64,000 nt of DNA, taken from positions 91,737-155,736 of the forward strand of contig JANQOX010000003.1 in the NCBI GenBank assembly GCA_028285625.1, in the 5' to 3' direction. This document shows, in pieces, positions 53,601 through 61,925 of this stretch. The position numbers and the translations under genes were made by a program. Position 1 is the first letter of the stretch, and each line of letters begins with the position of its first letter. The notes below the pieces were generated by a model. It made no database searches, had not been told where the DNA came from, and saw only the letters and a program-made list of their open reading frames with translations. Source of the DNA: Myxococcota bacterium. Lineage in GTDB: Bacteria > Myxococcota_A > UBA9160 > UBA6930.

Positions 53601-55003
53601 GCCAGGAGACTCAGATCGGCGCCCGGCCCCTCGCCGTTGGTGTCCGTCGCGATGATGGCCGAGGTCACCTCGATGGTGCCGGCCTGCACTTGCACCCGCG
53701 AGTCGCTGGGCTGCTCGACCTGATTGAGCGAGGCGATGAACCCCGAGTCCTGAACCACCACCTTGCCGGCATCGACTTCGACGCGCCCTCCGGTCCGCCC
53801 TCTGGACACCACGAACAGCCCCGGACCGATCGCGTCGGGATCGGCGGTCTCCTCGCCCTGGATGACGAGCGACCCGGCGATTGCCTCGGGCCCGTCCCCA
53901 GGACCGGCGATGCGGATGACGCCCCCGTCTCCCTCGGGTGCCTCGACGGCCAGGCGAGACGTCCCGGTGAGCTCCACTTCGTTCGCGAGCACCTCGACAC
54001 GGCCCTCGGCCCCGACCACCGTGATGGTGCTGCGGTCGGCCAGCCTGACCGTGTCCGCCTGGATCCGCGCAGAGCCGCCGAGTGACCCGGGTCCGCCGTC
54101 GGCGGACAGGCGTGCCTCGTCGAGGAGTGCCAGGTCTCCGGCAAAGACCAGGATCTGCCCCCCGCCCGCCTGATCACTGCTGGCGCTCACGATCGACTCC
54201 TGGCCGAGAGACACCCGGCCTCCGAACGCGACGAGGGCGATCGTGCCGCCAGGCGCGTCGTCGACGCCGAAGGCCTCGATGCGCGTGGGCTCGTCGCTTC
54301 CGACGTCGACCCCGACGCGAACCTCCTGGGCCTGCAGGACCAGGAACCCGACCGGGGCGCGAAGGATCGCGCCCTCTTCGACGTCGATCTGGCCCGCCAC
54401 CAGACGAAGCGCGGCAGCGGGCCGGACCTCCAGGTCCGCTCCCGATCGGACGGTGATCGTGCCCGCTGGACCGTTCAGGAAGCCGAAGTCGGTGGGGGCG
54501 GCCGCACTCAGCACGCTGGGCAGGGAAGGATCGGCGTGGAAACGTGGGCCGCCCTCTCCGAACTCGATGAAGTCTCCCGTGCTGGCATGGAACGAACCGT
54601 TGATGTCGAGGAAGGCATCGGGGCCGAACACGATCCCGTTGGGGTTCATCAGGTAGAGGTCGGCCTGGCCCGGGATCTCGGTGGTGCGGATCAGGCCATG
54701 GATGGTCGACGGGTTCGCACCGGTCACCCGGCTCAGCACGTTGGCGATGTCGCCGGCGGCCAGGCCGTCGGCGGTGAAGTTCGCGCTCTCGCCCGCGCCG
54801 ACATTGAACTCGAGGAAGCTGTGGAACAGGTTCGTTCCGACGAGCACCCCGTCGCTCGCGTCGATGCGGTAGTCGGGCCCGGTGAGCTCCCCGCCGGGGG
54901 GCCCGAGACTGCCATCGAGGACCATCTGGCCGCGCGCCCTGCCGGGCGAGAGCGGCGCGAGCAGGACCAGGACGAGGCCGAGGAGGACAACCGAGCGAGC
55001 CAT
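50633..55003 (-). CDS. TpsA exoprotein with filamentous haemagglutinin (TPS) domain
   Basis: A 1456-residue exoprotein of a two-partner secretion system. The signal peptide (MARSVVLLGLVLVLLAPLSPGRA) is followed by the TPS domain (about residues 28-260), with ANFTADGLAAGDIANVLSRVTG, STIHGLIRT and LYLMNPNGIVFGPDAFLDIN. The next 1100 residues are repetitive beta-helix strands of the type GGDIxLxAxxxLxVxxG. The C-terminus has FTVQGRDGIPPGPG, a motif I associate with cyanobacterial exoproteins. Only two cysteines occur, C1396 and C1454, both at the C-terminus. No obvious toxin domain is present. It is divergent from its pore gene tpsB and convergent with DUF928 (15 bases). TAGGCT lies 11 bases before the start. 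Confidence 0.93.
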   Translation of the reverse strand: MARSVVLLGLVLVLLAPLSPGRARGQMVLDGSLGPPGGELTGPDYRIDASDGVLVGTNLFHSFLEFNVGAGESANFTADGLAAGDIANVLSRVTGANPSTIHGLIRTTEIPGQADLYLMNPNGIVFGPDAFLDINGSFHASTGDFIEFGEGGPRFHADPSLPSVLSAAAPTDFGFLNGPAGTITVRSGADLEVRPAAALRLVAGQIDVEEGAILRAPVGFLVLQAQEVRVGVDVGSDEPTRIEAFGVDDAPGGTIALVAFGGRVSLGQESIVSASSDQAGGGQILVFAGDLALLDEARLSADGGPGSLGGSARIQADTVRLADRSTITVVGAEGRVEVLANEVELTGTSRLAVEAPEGDGGVIRIAGPGDGPEAIAGSLVIQGEETADPDAIGPGLFVVSRGRTGGRVEVDAGKVVVQDSGFIASLNQVEQPSDSRVQVQAGTIEVTSAIIATDTNGEGPGADLSLLASEARRRPQDDGGIHLVLAELRGAVEGAGDGGSVTIETDGVLQARGAVIESGQVGGGSGTPGAIRMVGQDVLLSGTTIRTATAGGQGGAGAVVVQAQDSLVVTRGSVFEASSGGAGAGGDITLESAGRVDVGLLEPGGDPLAGFPALPGEVDAGVEINAFSLGSGDGGDVRLEAADTLRVRGVDPDRLTRIRTSTLGEAPAGEIRLLGEEVGLQHVELQSNTAESGAGGGLFVAGREVSIADSEISAIVAKSGRGGAITIEGDALVEVLGTSLTSGTAAGATGAAGSIDIRGRAAPPPGAGASSATLERVVLDGSKLETTTQGTQDAGNVEIRAVAVEIRNISEINANSFAGGDAGDVRIEADDSLRVLGKGVRGLGGLREGDTSIGSNVTGDGDGGTIELIAGRSLVIDNAAVASNTQGVGSGGEILLSADQVIGNLAFVAGAQDQGGTGSPGDIRIEAGDVLFQESIVNTSLLAGGDGGDVDVEATRLVRFRGGRSPVSLDDVFRGVRGSGILAASLGDGDGQGGDVNVTAPVIALEGRSMIASTTLSSGDAGNIDLTAARTLELRDGAFVDSSTVGAGNAGSVSVDAGRVAILGGARDGAPSRIGSVTAGQGASGLVEVRGGTVEVSGGAIATSSLGAGTTGRAGAIDVDAGTVRVARGGRIDSSTVAEGAGGSVEVRGRRLVEVTGRGSGIFAQTGSSGEGGAIAVSGQTVRVADGGTISAESGAGVDPGAEVFPDLAGLVGGGVALGKPRADGGGVAGSVRIDAGNLLVDGASVTATSQASTGGDVVANVAERIRLERASISAEAAGGAGGSIALRAGENIDIIDSEVTASVTSGSGGNIELDAPFILIDPSQVVAQATQGSGGNILITAKALIVSADSLISASSDVGIDGEVEINAPDADLVGAVTPLPADFLEATELLRERCAARTDGGTHGRFTVQGRDGIPPGPGSLLPASFAQPVAAQGHVAPAAPALGLAWNFGGCGA

Positions 55004-55014
55004 GGGGGAAACCC

Positions 55015-55044
55015 AGCCTAAGCCCGGACCTGACTGGAAGTAAA
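55015..55044 (-). promoter_or_regulatory. Probable tpsA promoter in the divergent tpsA-tpsB gap
   Basis: On the minus strand TTTACT (55039-55044), an 18-base spacer and TAGGCT (55015-55020) precede ATG 55003 by 11 bases, with no Shine-Dalgarno. The 150-base gap also holds a small inverted repeat AGGGT-AAA-ACCCT (55065-55077), midway between the two divergent genes and a candidate shared operator. Confidence 0.45.
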
Positions 55045-55153
55045 GGACTTATCGGTCCATCCATAGGGTAAAACCCTGACACGACTGGGCGGCAGGCGTA
55101 CCCACGAGTCCGCCCGCACCACGCGCGCCGCGCGTGATAGAACAGCGCCTGCA

Positions 55154-56953
55154 ATGCGCGCACCGAGGCTCTGGGCTTGGGCTCTCGCTCGCCCGATCGG
55201 GCTGGCTGCGATCGGGTTGGCCGCGCTCGGCACGGGGGCCCCGGGGTCGGTCCACGCCCAGGTGGCGCCCGGGCCGGTGCTGGCGCCGCCCAGTCGCGGC
55301 ATCACGCCGATCCCGGACATTGGCAGCCCGACACCGCGGGACCGCCCGGGCGACCGGCCGCTCGAGCTGCCGGCGTTCGAGCCGCCCGAGGAACCGCTGT
55401 TCGAGCTGCCCAGTCTGCCTCCCCCGGCTCCGGATGCGGGCGCCCTGTCGCAGGGCCCCAAGCTGCGCGTCGATGCGATCGACGTGGTCGGCAGCACCGT
55501 CTTCGACGCGGCGACGCTCGCCGAGCTCACGCGTCCGTACACCGGCCGCGAGGTGTCGGCCGGCGAGCTGCTCGCACTGCGCGACGCGCTCACGCGCCTG
55601 TACATCGATGCGGGCTACCTGAACTCGGGGGCCGTGCTGCCGGACCAGCGCGCCGACGACGGACGCATCGAGCTGCACGTGGTCGAAGGCCAGCTCACGC
55701 GAATCGAGCTTTCCGGCAACGCCTGGTTCCGCGACGGCTATCTCACGAGCCGCGTCGAGCGCGGCGCCGGGCAGCCGCTGAACGTGTCCGAGCTCGAGAC
55801 CCGGCTGCAGCTGCTCCAACAGGATGCGCGCATCCGCCGGGTGGACGCACGTCTCGGGCCGGGCGAGCGGCCCGGTGAGTCGGTCCTGCAGCTCGATGTC
55901 GAAGAGGCCCGCCCCTGGTGGGTGTCGCTGCAATTCGCCAACGAGGAGTCGCCAGCCATCGGGTCGATGGGACCGCGGCTCTTCCTGGGACACGACAACC
56001 TCAGCGGCAACGGCGACACGCTGCTCCTGAACGCGGCGATCACCGACGGCTTGCGGGACTACCAGGGCCGCTACGCCCTGCCGCTGAACCGCTGGGACAC
56101 CACGCTGGCGCTTCGCGGCCGCTACAGCACCAGCGAGGTGGTCGAAGAGCCCTTCGACGTGTTCGACATCCAGAGCAAGGCGTACACCGCAGCGGTCGAG
56201 CTTCGACAGCCCGTGCTCCACGACGTGCGGCAGCGACTCGAGGCGTTCGCCTTCTTCGAGTACCGCGAGTCGAAGAACTTCCTGCTCGGTCAGCCCTTCA
56301 ACTTCTCCCCGGCCTCCGAAGACGGCGTGGTGCGCGTGGCCGTGGTGCGACTGGGCGGCGACTGGGTGTTTCGGGACCTCACCCAGGTGTTCGCGGTGCG
56401 CTCGACCCTGTCGATCGGTGTCGACGCCCTGGGGTCGACGGTGACGAGCGACGGAATCGAGGACAGCAAGTTCCTGGTCTGGCTCGGCCAGTTCCAGTGG
56501 GCACGACGCTTCGATCGGGCTTTCGGTACCGAGCTGCTGGTGCGCTTCGACGTGCAGCTTTCGAACTCTGCGCTGCCGTCGCTCGAGCAGTTCGCGATCG
56601 GCGGCGTGCGCACAGTGCGCGGTTATCGCACCAACCAGCTCGTGCGCGACAACGGACTGGTGTTCTCGATCGAGCCGCGCATCCCGCTGTGGTCCACCCT
56701 GAACGGGCCACTCGGCGGGCCCTTCCGGATCGAGTTCGTGCCCTTCTTCGACCTGGGCCACTCGTGGAATACCGAGCGCGCCGAGCCGGGGATCAAGACG
56801 CTCTACGGCATCGGCGCCGGATTCCGATTCCGCTTCACGCGCCACTTCGAGGCCGAGGTCTACTACGCCGAAGCCCTCGAGGGGCTGCCCAGGCCACCCG
56901 ACAACGACCTGCAGGACGAGGGGTTCTACTTTCGTGTCGTACTCACCTACTAG
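55154..56953 (+). CDS. TpsB outer-membrane transporter (ShlB/FhaC family)
   Basis: A 599-residue Omp85-superfamily pore that exports the TpsA protein across the outer membrane. The signal peptide ends near AQVAPGP. A long Pro-rich linker (about residues 40-95) leads to two POTRA domains (LRVDAIDVVGSTVFDAATLAELTRPYTG; GRIELHVVEGQLTRIELSGNAWF). The 16-strand barrel follows, with the loop-6 motif VRGY at about residues 488-491 and the C-terminal strand ending FYFRVVLTY, an outer-membrane insertion signal. It is divergent from tpsA, and its last 20 bases overlap the CHAT gene, so pore and CHAT protein are translated from one mRNA. Confidence 0.94.
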   Translation: MRAPRLWAWALARPIGLAAIGLAALGTGAPGSVHAQVAPGPVLAPPSRGITPIPDIGSPTPRDRPGDRPLELPAFEPPEEPLFELPSLPPPAPDAGALSQGPKLRVDAIDVVGSTVFDAATLAELTRPYTGREVSAGELLALRDALTRLYIDAGYLNSGAVLPDQRADDGRIELHVVEGQLTRIELSGNAWFRDGYLTSRVERGAGQPLNVSELETRLQLLQQDARIRRVDARLGPGERPGESVLQLDVEEARPWWVSLQFANEESPAIGSMGPRLFLGHDNLSGNGDTLLLNAAITDGLRDYQGRYALPLNRWDTTLALRGRYSTSEVVEEPFDVFDIQSKAYTAAVELRQPVLHDVRQRLEAFAFFEYRESKNFLLGQPFNFSPASEDGVVRVAVVRLGGDWVFRDLTQVFAVRSTLSIGVDALGSTVTSDGIEDSKFLVWLGQFQWARRFDRAFGTELLVRFDVQLSNSALPSLEQFAIGGVRTVRGYRTNQLVRDNGLVFSIEPRIPLWSTLNGPLGGPFRIEFVPFFDLGHSWNTERAEPGIKTLYGIGAGFRFRFTRHFEAEVYYAEALEGLPRPPDNDLQDEGFYFRVVLTY

Positions 56954-59261
56954 GGTGCGAAGCGAAGCCCGGCGTGCGGCGGCGCCTGCGCGACGGGGCG
57001 TCCGCTTCGGCTTGGGCGTACTCGTCTGGCTCGTCGCCAGCGTGGCCCAGGCCGGGGACGACGGTGCCGCGGAGGCCGACGCCCTCGGCAGATCGGGTCG
57101 GCTGGCCGAAGCCTCGGCCGCGTGGCGAGGCGTGGTCGAAGCGCGCCACGCGTCGGGCGACGCACGTGGCGAGGTCGAGGCGCGGCTCCACCTGTCCGAG
57201 ACCCAGCAGGCGCTCGGCCGCTATCACGACGCCGTGGCCGTACTCGGCCCCGCGCGCGAGCTCGCCCAGCAGGCCGATGACCCGGTGCTGCTCGCATCGG
57301 TGCACGGCGCGCTCGGGGCAGCGCGCACCGCGACGGGGCCCGAAGCCGCCGCGCGGGCCGACTTCGAACGCGCCCTCGCGCTGCTCGATGGTGCGGGGGC
57401 GACCCGCACCGAAGCGGTGGTCTGGCTGAACCTCGGCAATCTGGAGGCAGGAAGCGGGCGCGCTGACGCGGCCCTGCGCGCCTACGGCCGAAGCGCGCGC
57501 CGGGCCGAAGACGCCGGAGACACCACGCTCGCGGTGCGCGCCCACGTGAACGCGGCGGCGGTGGGCGTTCGCGCACGCACCGACGCGCGCGAGGTCCGCG
57601 AGCACCTCGACGCCGCAGCTTCCGGCGCCGACGCGATCCCGACGTCGCGCGACGGCGTCTATCTGCTGGTCTCCGCCGGCCGAAGCGCAGCCGAACTCGC
57701 CGGCGGACGGCCCACGGGCGACCTGCGACGCGCGCACGCGGCGCTGACGCGAGCGGAAGCCATGGCGGCCGAACTCGGGGATCCGCTGGCGGCGTCCTGG
57801 GCGGTCGGCTCCCTCGGCGCGCTCTACGAAGCGCGCGAACGCGCCGACGATGCCCTGCGGCTCACGCGTCGCGCGCTCTTCCTCGCGCAGGAGGCCGCCT
57901 CTCCGGAGTCGCTCTACCGCTGGCAGTGGCAGCTCGGGCGCTTGCTGCGAGCCCGGGGCGATACGGCGGGGGCCATCGGCAGCTACCAGGCCGCCGTCGC
58001 CACCCTGGACACGATCCGGTTCGAGATGGCGAGCGGCTACGGCGTGGGCCAGGGGGGTTTTCGCGAGGCGGTGGAGCCGGTGTTCTTCGAGTTGGTGGAC
58101 CTGCTCCTCGCCTCCGCACCGGACCCGAGCGACGTCGCCGCGTACCAGCAGCGTTTGCTCGACGCGCGCAGCACCGTCGAAGACCTCAAGGCTGCAGAGC
58201 TGCGTGACTACTTTCGAGACGAATGCGTCGATCAGGCCCAGGCCCGGGTCGCGTCGCTCGATACCGTCGCAGGTGGCGCGGCGATCCTCTACCCCATCCT
58301 GCTCGACGACCGGGCCGAGATGCTCCTCACCCTGCCCTCCGGTCTCTCGCGAGCCACGGCGCCCGTCGGCCGTGCCGAACTCACGAAGGCCGCGCGCTCC
58401 CTGCGGATCGGCCTCCAGGACCCCGCGTCCTCGGCATGGCAGCGGCCGGCCCGGCGCCTGTACGAGTGGCTGGTCGCGCCCATCGAAGCGGAGCTTGCGG
58501 CGGCCGGCATCGACACCCTGGTGTTCGTCCCCGACGGCGCCCTGCGTTCGATCCCGATGGGCGCACTGCACGACGGCAAGCGTTTCCTGATCGAGCGGTA
58601 CGCCGTCGCGATCACGCCCGGTCTCACGCTCACCGATCCGCGCCCCCTCGATCGCGAGAACCTGCGCGTGTTCCTCTCCGGGATCAGCCAGTCGGTGGAC
58701 GGCTTCCCCCCGCTACCCGCCGTACCCGACGAGCTGACGCGCATCCAGCAGGAGCTGAACGGGGGGGAGCAGCTGCTGGACGAGGTCTTCACCCTCGAGC
58801 GCACCGAGCAGACGCTGAGAGAGCAGGACTTCAACGTGGTCCACATCGCCACGCACGGCCAGTTCCAGCAACAGGTGGACGACTCGTTCCTGCTCGCCTG
58901 GGACGGCCGGCTCACCATGGACAAGCTGCGCGACTACGTGGGCCTGTTCCGCTTTCGCGAAACCCCCATCGAGCTGCTCACGCTCTCGGCGTGCGAGACG
59001 GCGGTCGGGGACGACCGCGCGGCACTGGGGCTCGCCGGCGTCGCCATCCAGGCCGGCGCCCGGAGCGCCCTGGGCTCGCTGTGGCAGGTGTCCGACGAGG
59101 CCACCGCCGAACTCATCGTCGACTTCTATGCGCGGCTGCAGGCCGAGCCGATCTCGAAGGCCGAGGCGCTTCGCCGCGCGCAGCGCGCGCTGATCGCGGA
59201 CGACGACTTCGCGCACCCGGCCTACTGGTCACCCTTCCTGCTGATCTCGAACTGGCTCTAG
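56934..59261 (+). CDS. Exported TPR-CHAT protein (caspase-like peptidase domain)
   Basis: A 775-residue protein. The signal peptide (GVRFGLGVLVWLVASVAQAG, cleavage about residue 41) is followed by TPR repeats (about 45-350) and a C-terminal CHAT domain (about 470-775). CHAT is a clan CD caspase-like fold; the catalytic pair is present as H641 in VVHIATHGQF and C687 in LTLSACETAVG. VFVPDGALRSIPMGALHDG and AGVAIQAGARSALGSLWQVSDEA are CHAT-typical. GTG 56934 (GAGGGG upstream) overlaps tpsB by 20 bases; GTG 56955 is an alternative. The export signal puts the protease in the periplasm, next to the TpsA/TpsB route, so TpsA or an invading envelope component are candidate substrates. Confidence 0.9.
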   Translation: MSYSPTRVRSEARRAAAPARRGVRFGLGVLVWLVASVAQAGDDGAAEADALGRSGRLAEASAAWRGVVEARHASGDARGEVEARLHLSETQQALGRYHDAVAVLGPARELAQQADDPVLLASVHGALGAARTATGPEAAARADFERALALLDGAGATRTEAVVWLNLGNLEAGSGRADAALRAYGRSARRAEDAGDTTLAVRAHVNAAAVGVRARTDAREVREHLDAAASGADAIPTSRDGVYLLVSAGRSAAELAGGRPTGDLRRAHAALTRAEAMAAELGDPLAASWAVGSLGALYEARERADDALRLTRRALFLAQEAASPESLYRWQWQLGRLLRARGDTAGAIGSYQAAVATLDTIRFEMASGYGVGQGGFREAVEPVFFELVDLLLASAPDPSDVAAYQQRLLDARSTVEDLKAAELRDYFRDECVDQAQARVASLDTVAGGAAILYPILLDDRAEMLLTLPSGLSRATAPVGRAELTKAARSLRIGLQDPASSAWQRPARRLYEWLVAPIEAELAAAGIDTLVFVPDGALRSIPMGALHDGKRFLIERYAVAITPGLTLTDPRPLDRENLRVFLSGISQSVDGFPPLPAVPDELTRIQQELNGGEQLLDEVFTLERTEQTLREQDFNVVHIATHGQFQQQVDDSFLLAWDGRLTMDKLRDYVGLFRFRETPIELLTLSACETAVGDDRAALGLAGVAIQAGARSALGSLWQVSDEATAELIVDFYARLQAEPISKAEALRRAQRALIADDDFAHPAYWSPFLLISNWL

Positions 59262-59284
59262 CCCCGGGGCGAGCGGCCCGCCGC

Positions 59285-60091
59285 TCAGCGACGGACGAAC
59301 ACCGGGGGGCGCTTGTCGAGGAAGGCCTCGACCGCCTCGGCGTGCTCGGGCGTCTTCCAGCACGCCCGCAGGAGTTCGCTCTCGCGCTGCTGGACCAGCA
59401 GCAGGTCGGACTCGCTGGCGTTTCGAGTGAGGAGCTGCTTGGTCATGCGCAGCTGCGGGTCGGGGTTCGCGGCGATGGTCTCGGCGAGCGCCATCGCCTC
59501 GTCGAGCAGCGCGTCGGGCGCGACCACCCGGTCGGCCAGGCCCCAGCCATGCGCTTCGTCCGCGAGCACCAGTCGCCCGGACAGGCACATCTCGCTGGCA
59601 TGCCCGAAACCCACCCGCTGCACCAACAGGCTCGTGCTCGCCAGCTCGGGCACGAGCCCGACCTTGATGAACAGCATGCCGAACTTGGCCTTCTCCGAGG
59701 CGAGGATCACGTCGAACGGCAGCACCATGGTCATGCCGATCCCCACCGCCGCACCGTTGACCGCCGCCACCAGCGGCTTCGACTCGCGCGCGAGCGCCAC
59801 CCAGTCGAGCCCCTCGGGCATGCCGCCCTGGCCTTCTGCCGTATTCGCGCCCGGGTCGTCGCCGGAGATGCGGGTCTGGAACGTCGCATCCATGTCGGCC
59901 CCGGCGCAGAAGCCTCGGCCGGCACCCGTCATCACGATGGCGCCCACCTCGGGGTCGGCATTGGCGCGCCCGATCGCGTCGGCCTGCTCCTCGGCCATGC
60001 CCGGCGTCCAGGCGTTCATCTTGTCGGGACGGTTCAGGGTGATCAGGGCCACTGCCCCGCGCCGCTCGTAGAGGATGGTGTCGTAAGCCAT
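59285..60091 (-). CDS. Enoyl-CoA hydratase/isomerase family protein
   Basis: A 268-residue crotonase-fold enzyme, hydrating or isomerising an enoyl-CoA. ALITLNRPDKMNAWTPGM, the oxyanion-hole strand GAGRGFCAGADMDA and KPLVAAVNGAAVGIGMTMVLPFDVILASEKAKFGMLFIKVGLVPE are all standard. In the last block the glutamate of LVPE fits one catalytic position. TAGGCT lies six bases before ATG 60091 and there is no Shine-Dalgarno. It is 23 bases from the convergent CHAT gene and alone in function here. The exact reaction is undefined. Confidence 0.9.
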   Translation of the reverse strand: MAYDTILYERRGAVALITLNRPDKMNAWTPGMAEEQADAIGRANADPEVGAIVMTGAGRGFCAGADMDATFQTRISGDDPGANTAEGQGGMPEGLDWVALARESKPLVAAVNGAAVGIGMTMVLPFDVILASEKAKFGMLFIKVGLVPELASTSLLVQRVGFGHASEMCLSGRLVLADEAHGWGLADRVVAPDALLDEAMALAETIAANPDPQLRMTKQLLTRNASESDLLLVQQRESELLRACWKTPEHAEAVEAFLDKRPPVFVRR

Positions 60092-60144
60092 GACGAGAGC
60101 CTACCGCCGACGAGCCCAAAGCGGGGCCGCGCGATCCGATCGCC

Positions 60145-61317
60145 CTAGAGCCCGCAGAACCCCTCTCGCAGCAGCCATTCGGCGATGCGCTGGTGCCCCG
60201 CGCGCGTGGGGTGGTTCCAGTCGATCTTGTCACCTCGGTCGTAGACGAAGTAGGTGCCGAGCGCGTTCTCACGGCGGCCGATCTCGGGCGCGGCGAGGTC
60301 GAGGAAGGCGCTGCGGGCGTCGGCCGCCTCGAAGGCGGGGTCGAGGCGTGCGAGGATCTCGCGTTGCGTGCGGCCAGCCACGAAGTCGTCCTCGAAGGGC
60401 ACGCCCAGCTCGCGGTAGCGGGCCTCTGCCTCTTCGGAGACCTGCATCTCGTAGGGCAGCACCACCACGCACGTGCGAACACCCTGCTCGCGCAAGCGCT
60501 CGGCGGCATCGTTCACCCTCGCCGCGGTGGCGTCGAACACCTGCGGGTGCTCCCCCGGCTCGAGCTCCACGGCGCGAAATCCCGACGCCTCGTAGCCCAT
60601 GCGAACCAACAGGTTCTTCACCCGCAGGCGCAGAAAGTTGTAGAGGTACGAACGCGTGCGCAGCGGGTCGAGGTACTCGCGCACGAAGGCACGGGTTCGT
60701 CGCACCCACGACTCGCCCTCGTCGGCCGGCGACGCGGCCGGGCGGTCGTCCTCGGGCCCCAGGGCCCGATCGGGGGGACCGGGCACGGACGGTTCCGCGT
60801 CCGGCGCGGGCGGCGTCGCGCTGGCCGGCCGGGGGCGGCGGCGTGGCGGGTCGGGCGTGAGGTCGTTCAGGTTCATCAGATAGACGAGGCGCTCGAGACC
60901 GAAACGTCCGGCGAGCTCCGCCACACGCGACGGGTCCTTGAGCCGCGCACCGACCGCGGCGAAGGTCATCACCTGAAGCTCGGGATGCGCGTCGCCCACC
61001 AGGTCGGAGATGCGGTAGCCGTGGCCTGCCCCCACGCCGTAGGTCACCGAGTCGCCATAGAAGCCCACCCGCGGCCGGGGATCGTCGAGATCCCACTCCA
61101 CGTCGGGCTGGCCGTGGGCGTTCACCAGGATCGTCCCGTAGGGGTACGCGACGCTTCCGGGGCGCGTGGTTCCGGCGTAGTAGTCGATGTGGTAGTCGAG
61201 CGTCGCGCGCAGCAGCAGCTCCGCCGCCGCGACACCGAAGACCGCAAGCCCGACGAGCACCAGCGCGAGGGTCAGCCCCGGGCGCTTCTCGAACCGGCTC
61301 GGTGACGTGTCCTGCAC
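60145..61317 (-). CDS. Membrane-anchored SGNH/GDSL-like hydrolase
   Basis: A 390-residue protein. One N-terminal helix (LTLALVLVGLAVFGVAAAELLLRA) anchors it with the rest outside. The nucleophile block is VGFYGDSVTYGVGAGHGY (GDS), NLNDLTP resembles block III, and the C-terminal DWNHPTRAGHQRIAEWL holds the histidine. An Arg/Pro/Ala-rich insert (about residues 160-205) interrupts the fold and may be a flexible loop. GTG 61317 has TAGCCT six bases before it. Such proteins often deacetylate or acylate envelope polysaccharides or alginate-type polymers. The substrate is unknown. Confidence 0.8.
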   Translation of the reverse strand: MQDTSPSRFEKRPGLTLALVLVGLAVFGVAAAELLLRATLDYHIDYYAGTTRPGSVAYPYGTILVNAHGQPDVEWDLDDPRPRVGFYGDSVTYGVGAGHGYRISDLVGDAHPELQVMTFAAVGARLKDPSRVAELAGRFGLERLVYLMNLNDLTPDPPRRRPRPASATPPAPDAEPSVPGPPDRALGPEDDRPAASPADEGESWVRRTRAFVREYLDPLRTRSYLYNFLRLRVKNLLVRMGYEASGFRAVELEPGEHPQVFDATAARVNDAAERLREQGVRTCVVVLPYEMQVSEEAEARYRELGVPFEDDFVAGRTQREILARLDPAFEAADARSAFLDLAAPEIGRRENALGTYFVYDRGDKIDWNHPTRAGHQRIAEWLLREGFCGL

Positions 61318-61414
61318 GCGGCGAGGCTAGACGCATCGGGCCCGCACCGCCCGGGCATCGGAACCGCGCCCGTGTCGAAAGGGCTCACGTCGCACCCCGC
61401 CTGATCGGTGCGCG

Positions 61415-61867
61415 TCAGTGGGTCAGGACGACGTGCAGCGCGATCATCGCGAGCGCCACGGTCGTAGCGATCGCGCCCACCATCATCGGCGCGGGCAGCA
61501 GGTCGTCCTCTTCGGGGAGCGGCGCGCTGCGATGGATCCGGGCGGCCTCGTAGGCGGCGCCATGTGCGCGCTGCGGAGGCACCCCCGCCAGGCCCAGCTC
61601 GCGCACGACCTGATTGAAGCTGCGGCCGATGTCCAGGGCATCGAGTGCGAAGAGCACTGCGGCCTCCTCGTCGGCCACCTCGGGGGAAAGGCCCGCATGG
61701 CGAAGCCAGCGGGCGATCCCGAGCACGCCCACGCGGCGAGCCAGCGGGTGGCTGCGCGTGAGCCGCGCCGCCACCGCCAGGGCGGACTCGGTGGGAAGCC
61801 CCAGGCGGCGGAGCTCGGTCGCCAGACAGTGCGGGCGCGAGTCGATCGGCGAGGTGGGCGAGGCCAT
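61415..61867 (-). CDS. Unknown 150-residue protein with C-terminal membrane helix
   Basis: I do not recognise this protein. Residues 1-120 are helical (CLATELRRLGLPTESALAVAARLTRSHPLARRVGVLGIARWLRHAG; VLFALDALDIGRSFNQVVRELGLAG), followed by a Pro/acidic linker and a single C-terminal helix (MMVGAIATTVALAMIALHVVLTH), the layout of a tail-anchored protein. ATG 61867 has GAAGGG upstream. It lies between the SGNH-like and bolA genes, all on the minus strand, with normal codon use, so it is probably a real gene. Confidence 0.65.
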   Translation of the reverse strand: MASPTSPIDSRPHCLATELRRLGLPTESALAVAARLTRSHPLARRVGVLGIARWLRHAGLSPEVADEEAAVLFALDALDIGRSFNQVVRELGLAGVPPQRAHGAAYEAARIHRSAPLPEEDDLLPAPMMVGAIATTVALAMIALHVVLTH

Positions 61868-61925
61868 CGACCCTTCATCGGGCGATGATCCGGCGCACCT
61901 TAGCGCGCCGTCCGGGGCGACCGGC

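Noticed and set aside
59271..59286. Hairpin GAGCGG/CCGCTC between the CHAT and enoyl-CoA hydratase genes
   Set aside because: It has only a 6-bp stem and no T-run, which is within chance expectation at this GC content.
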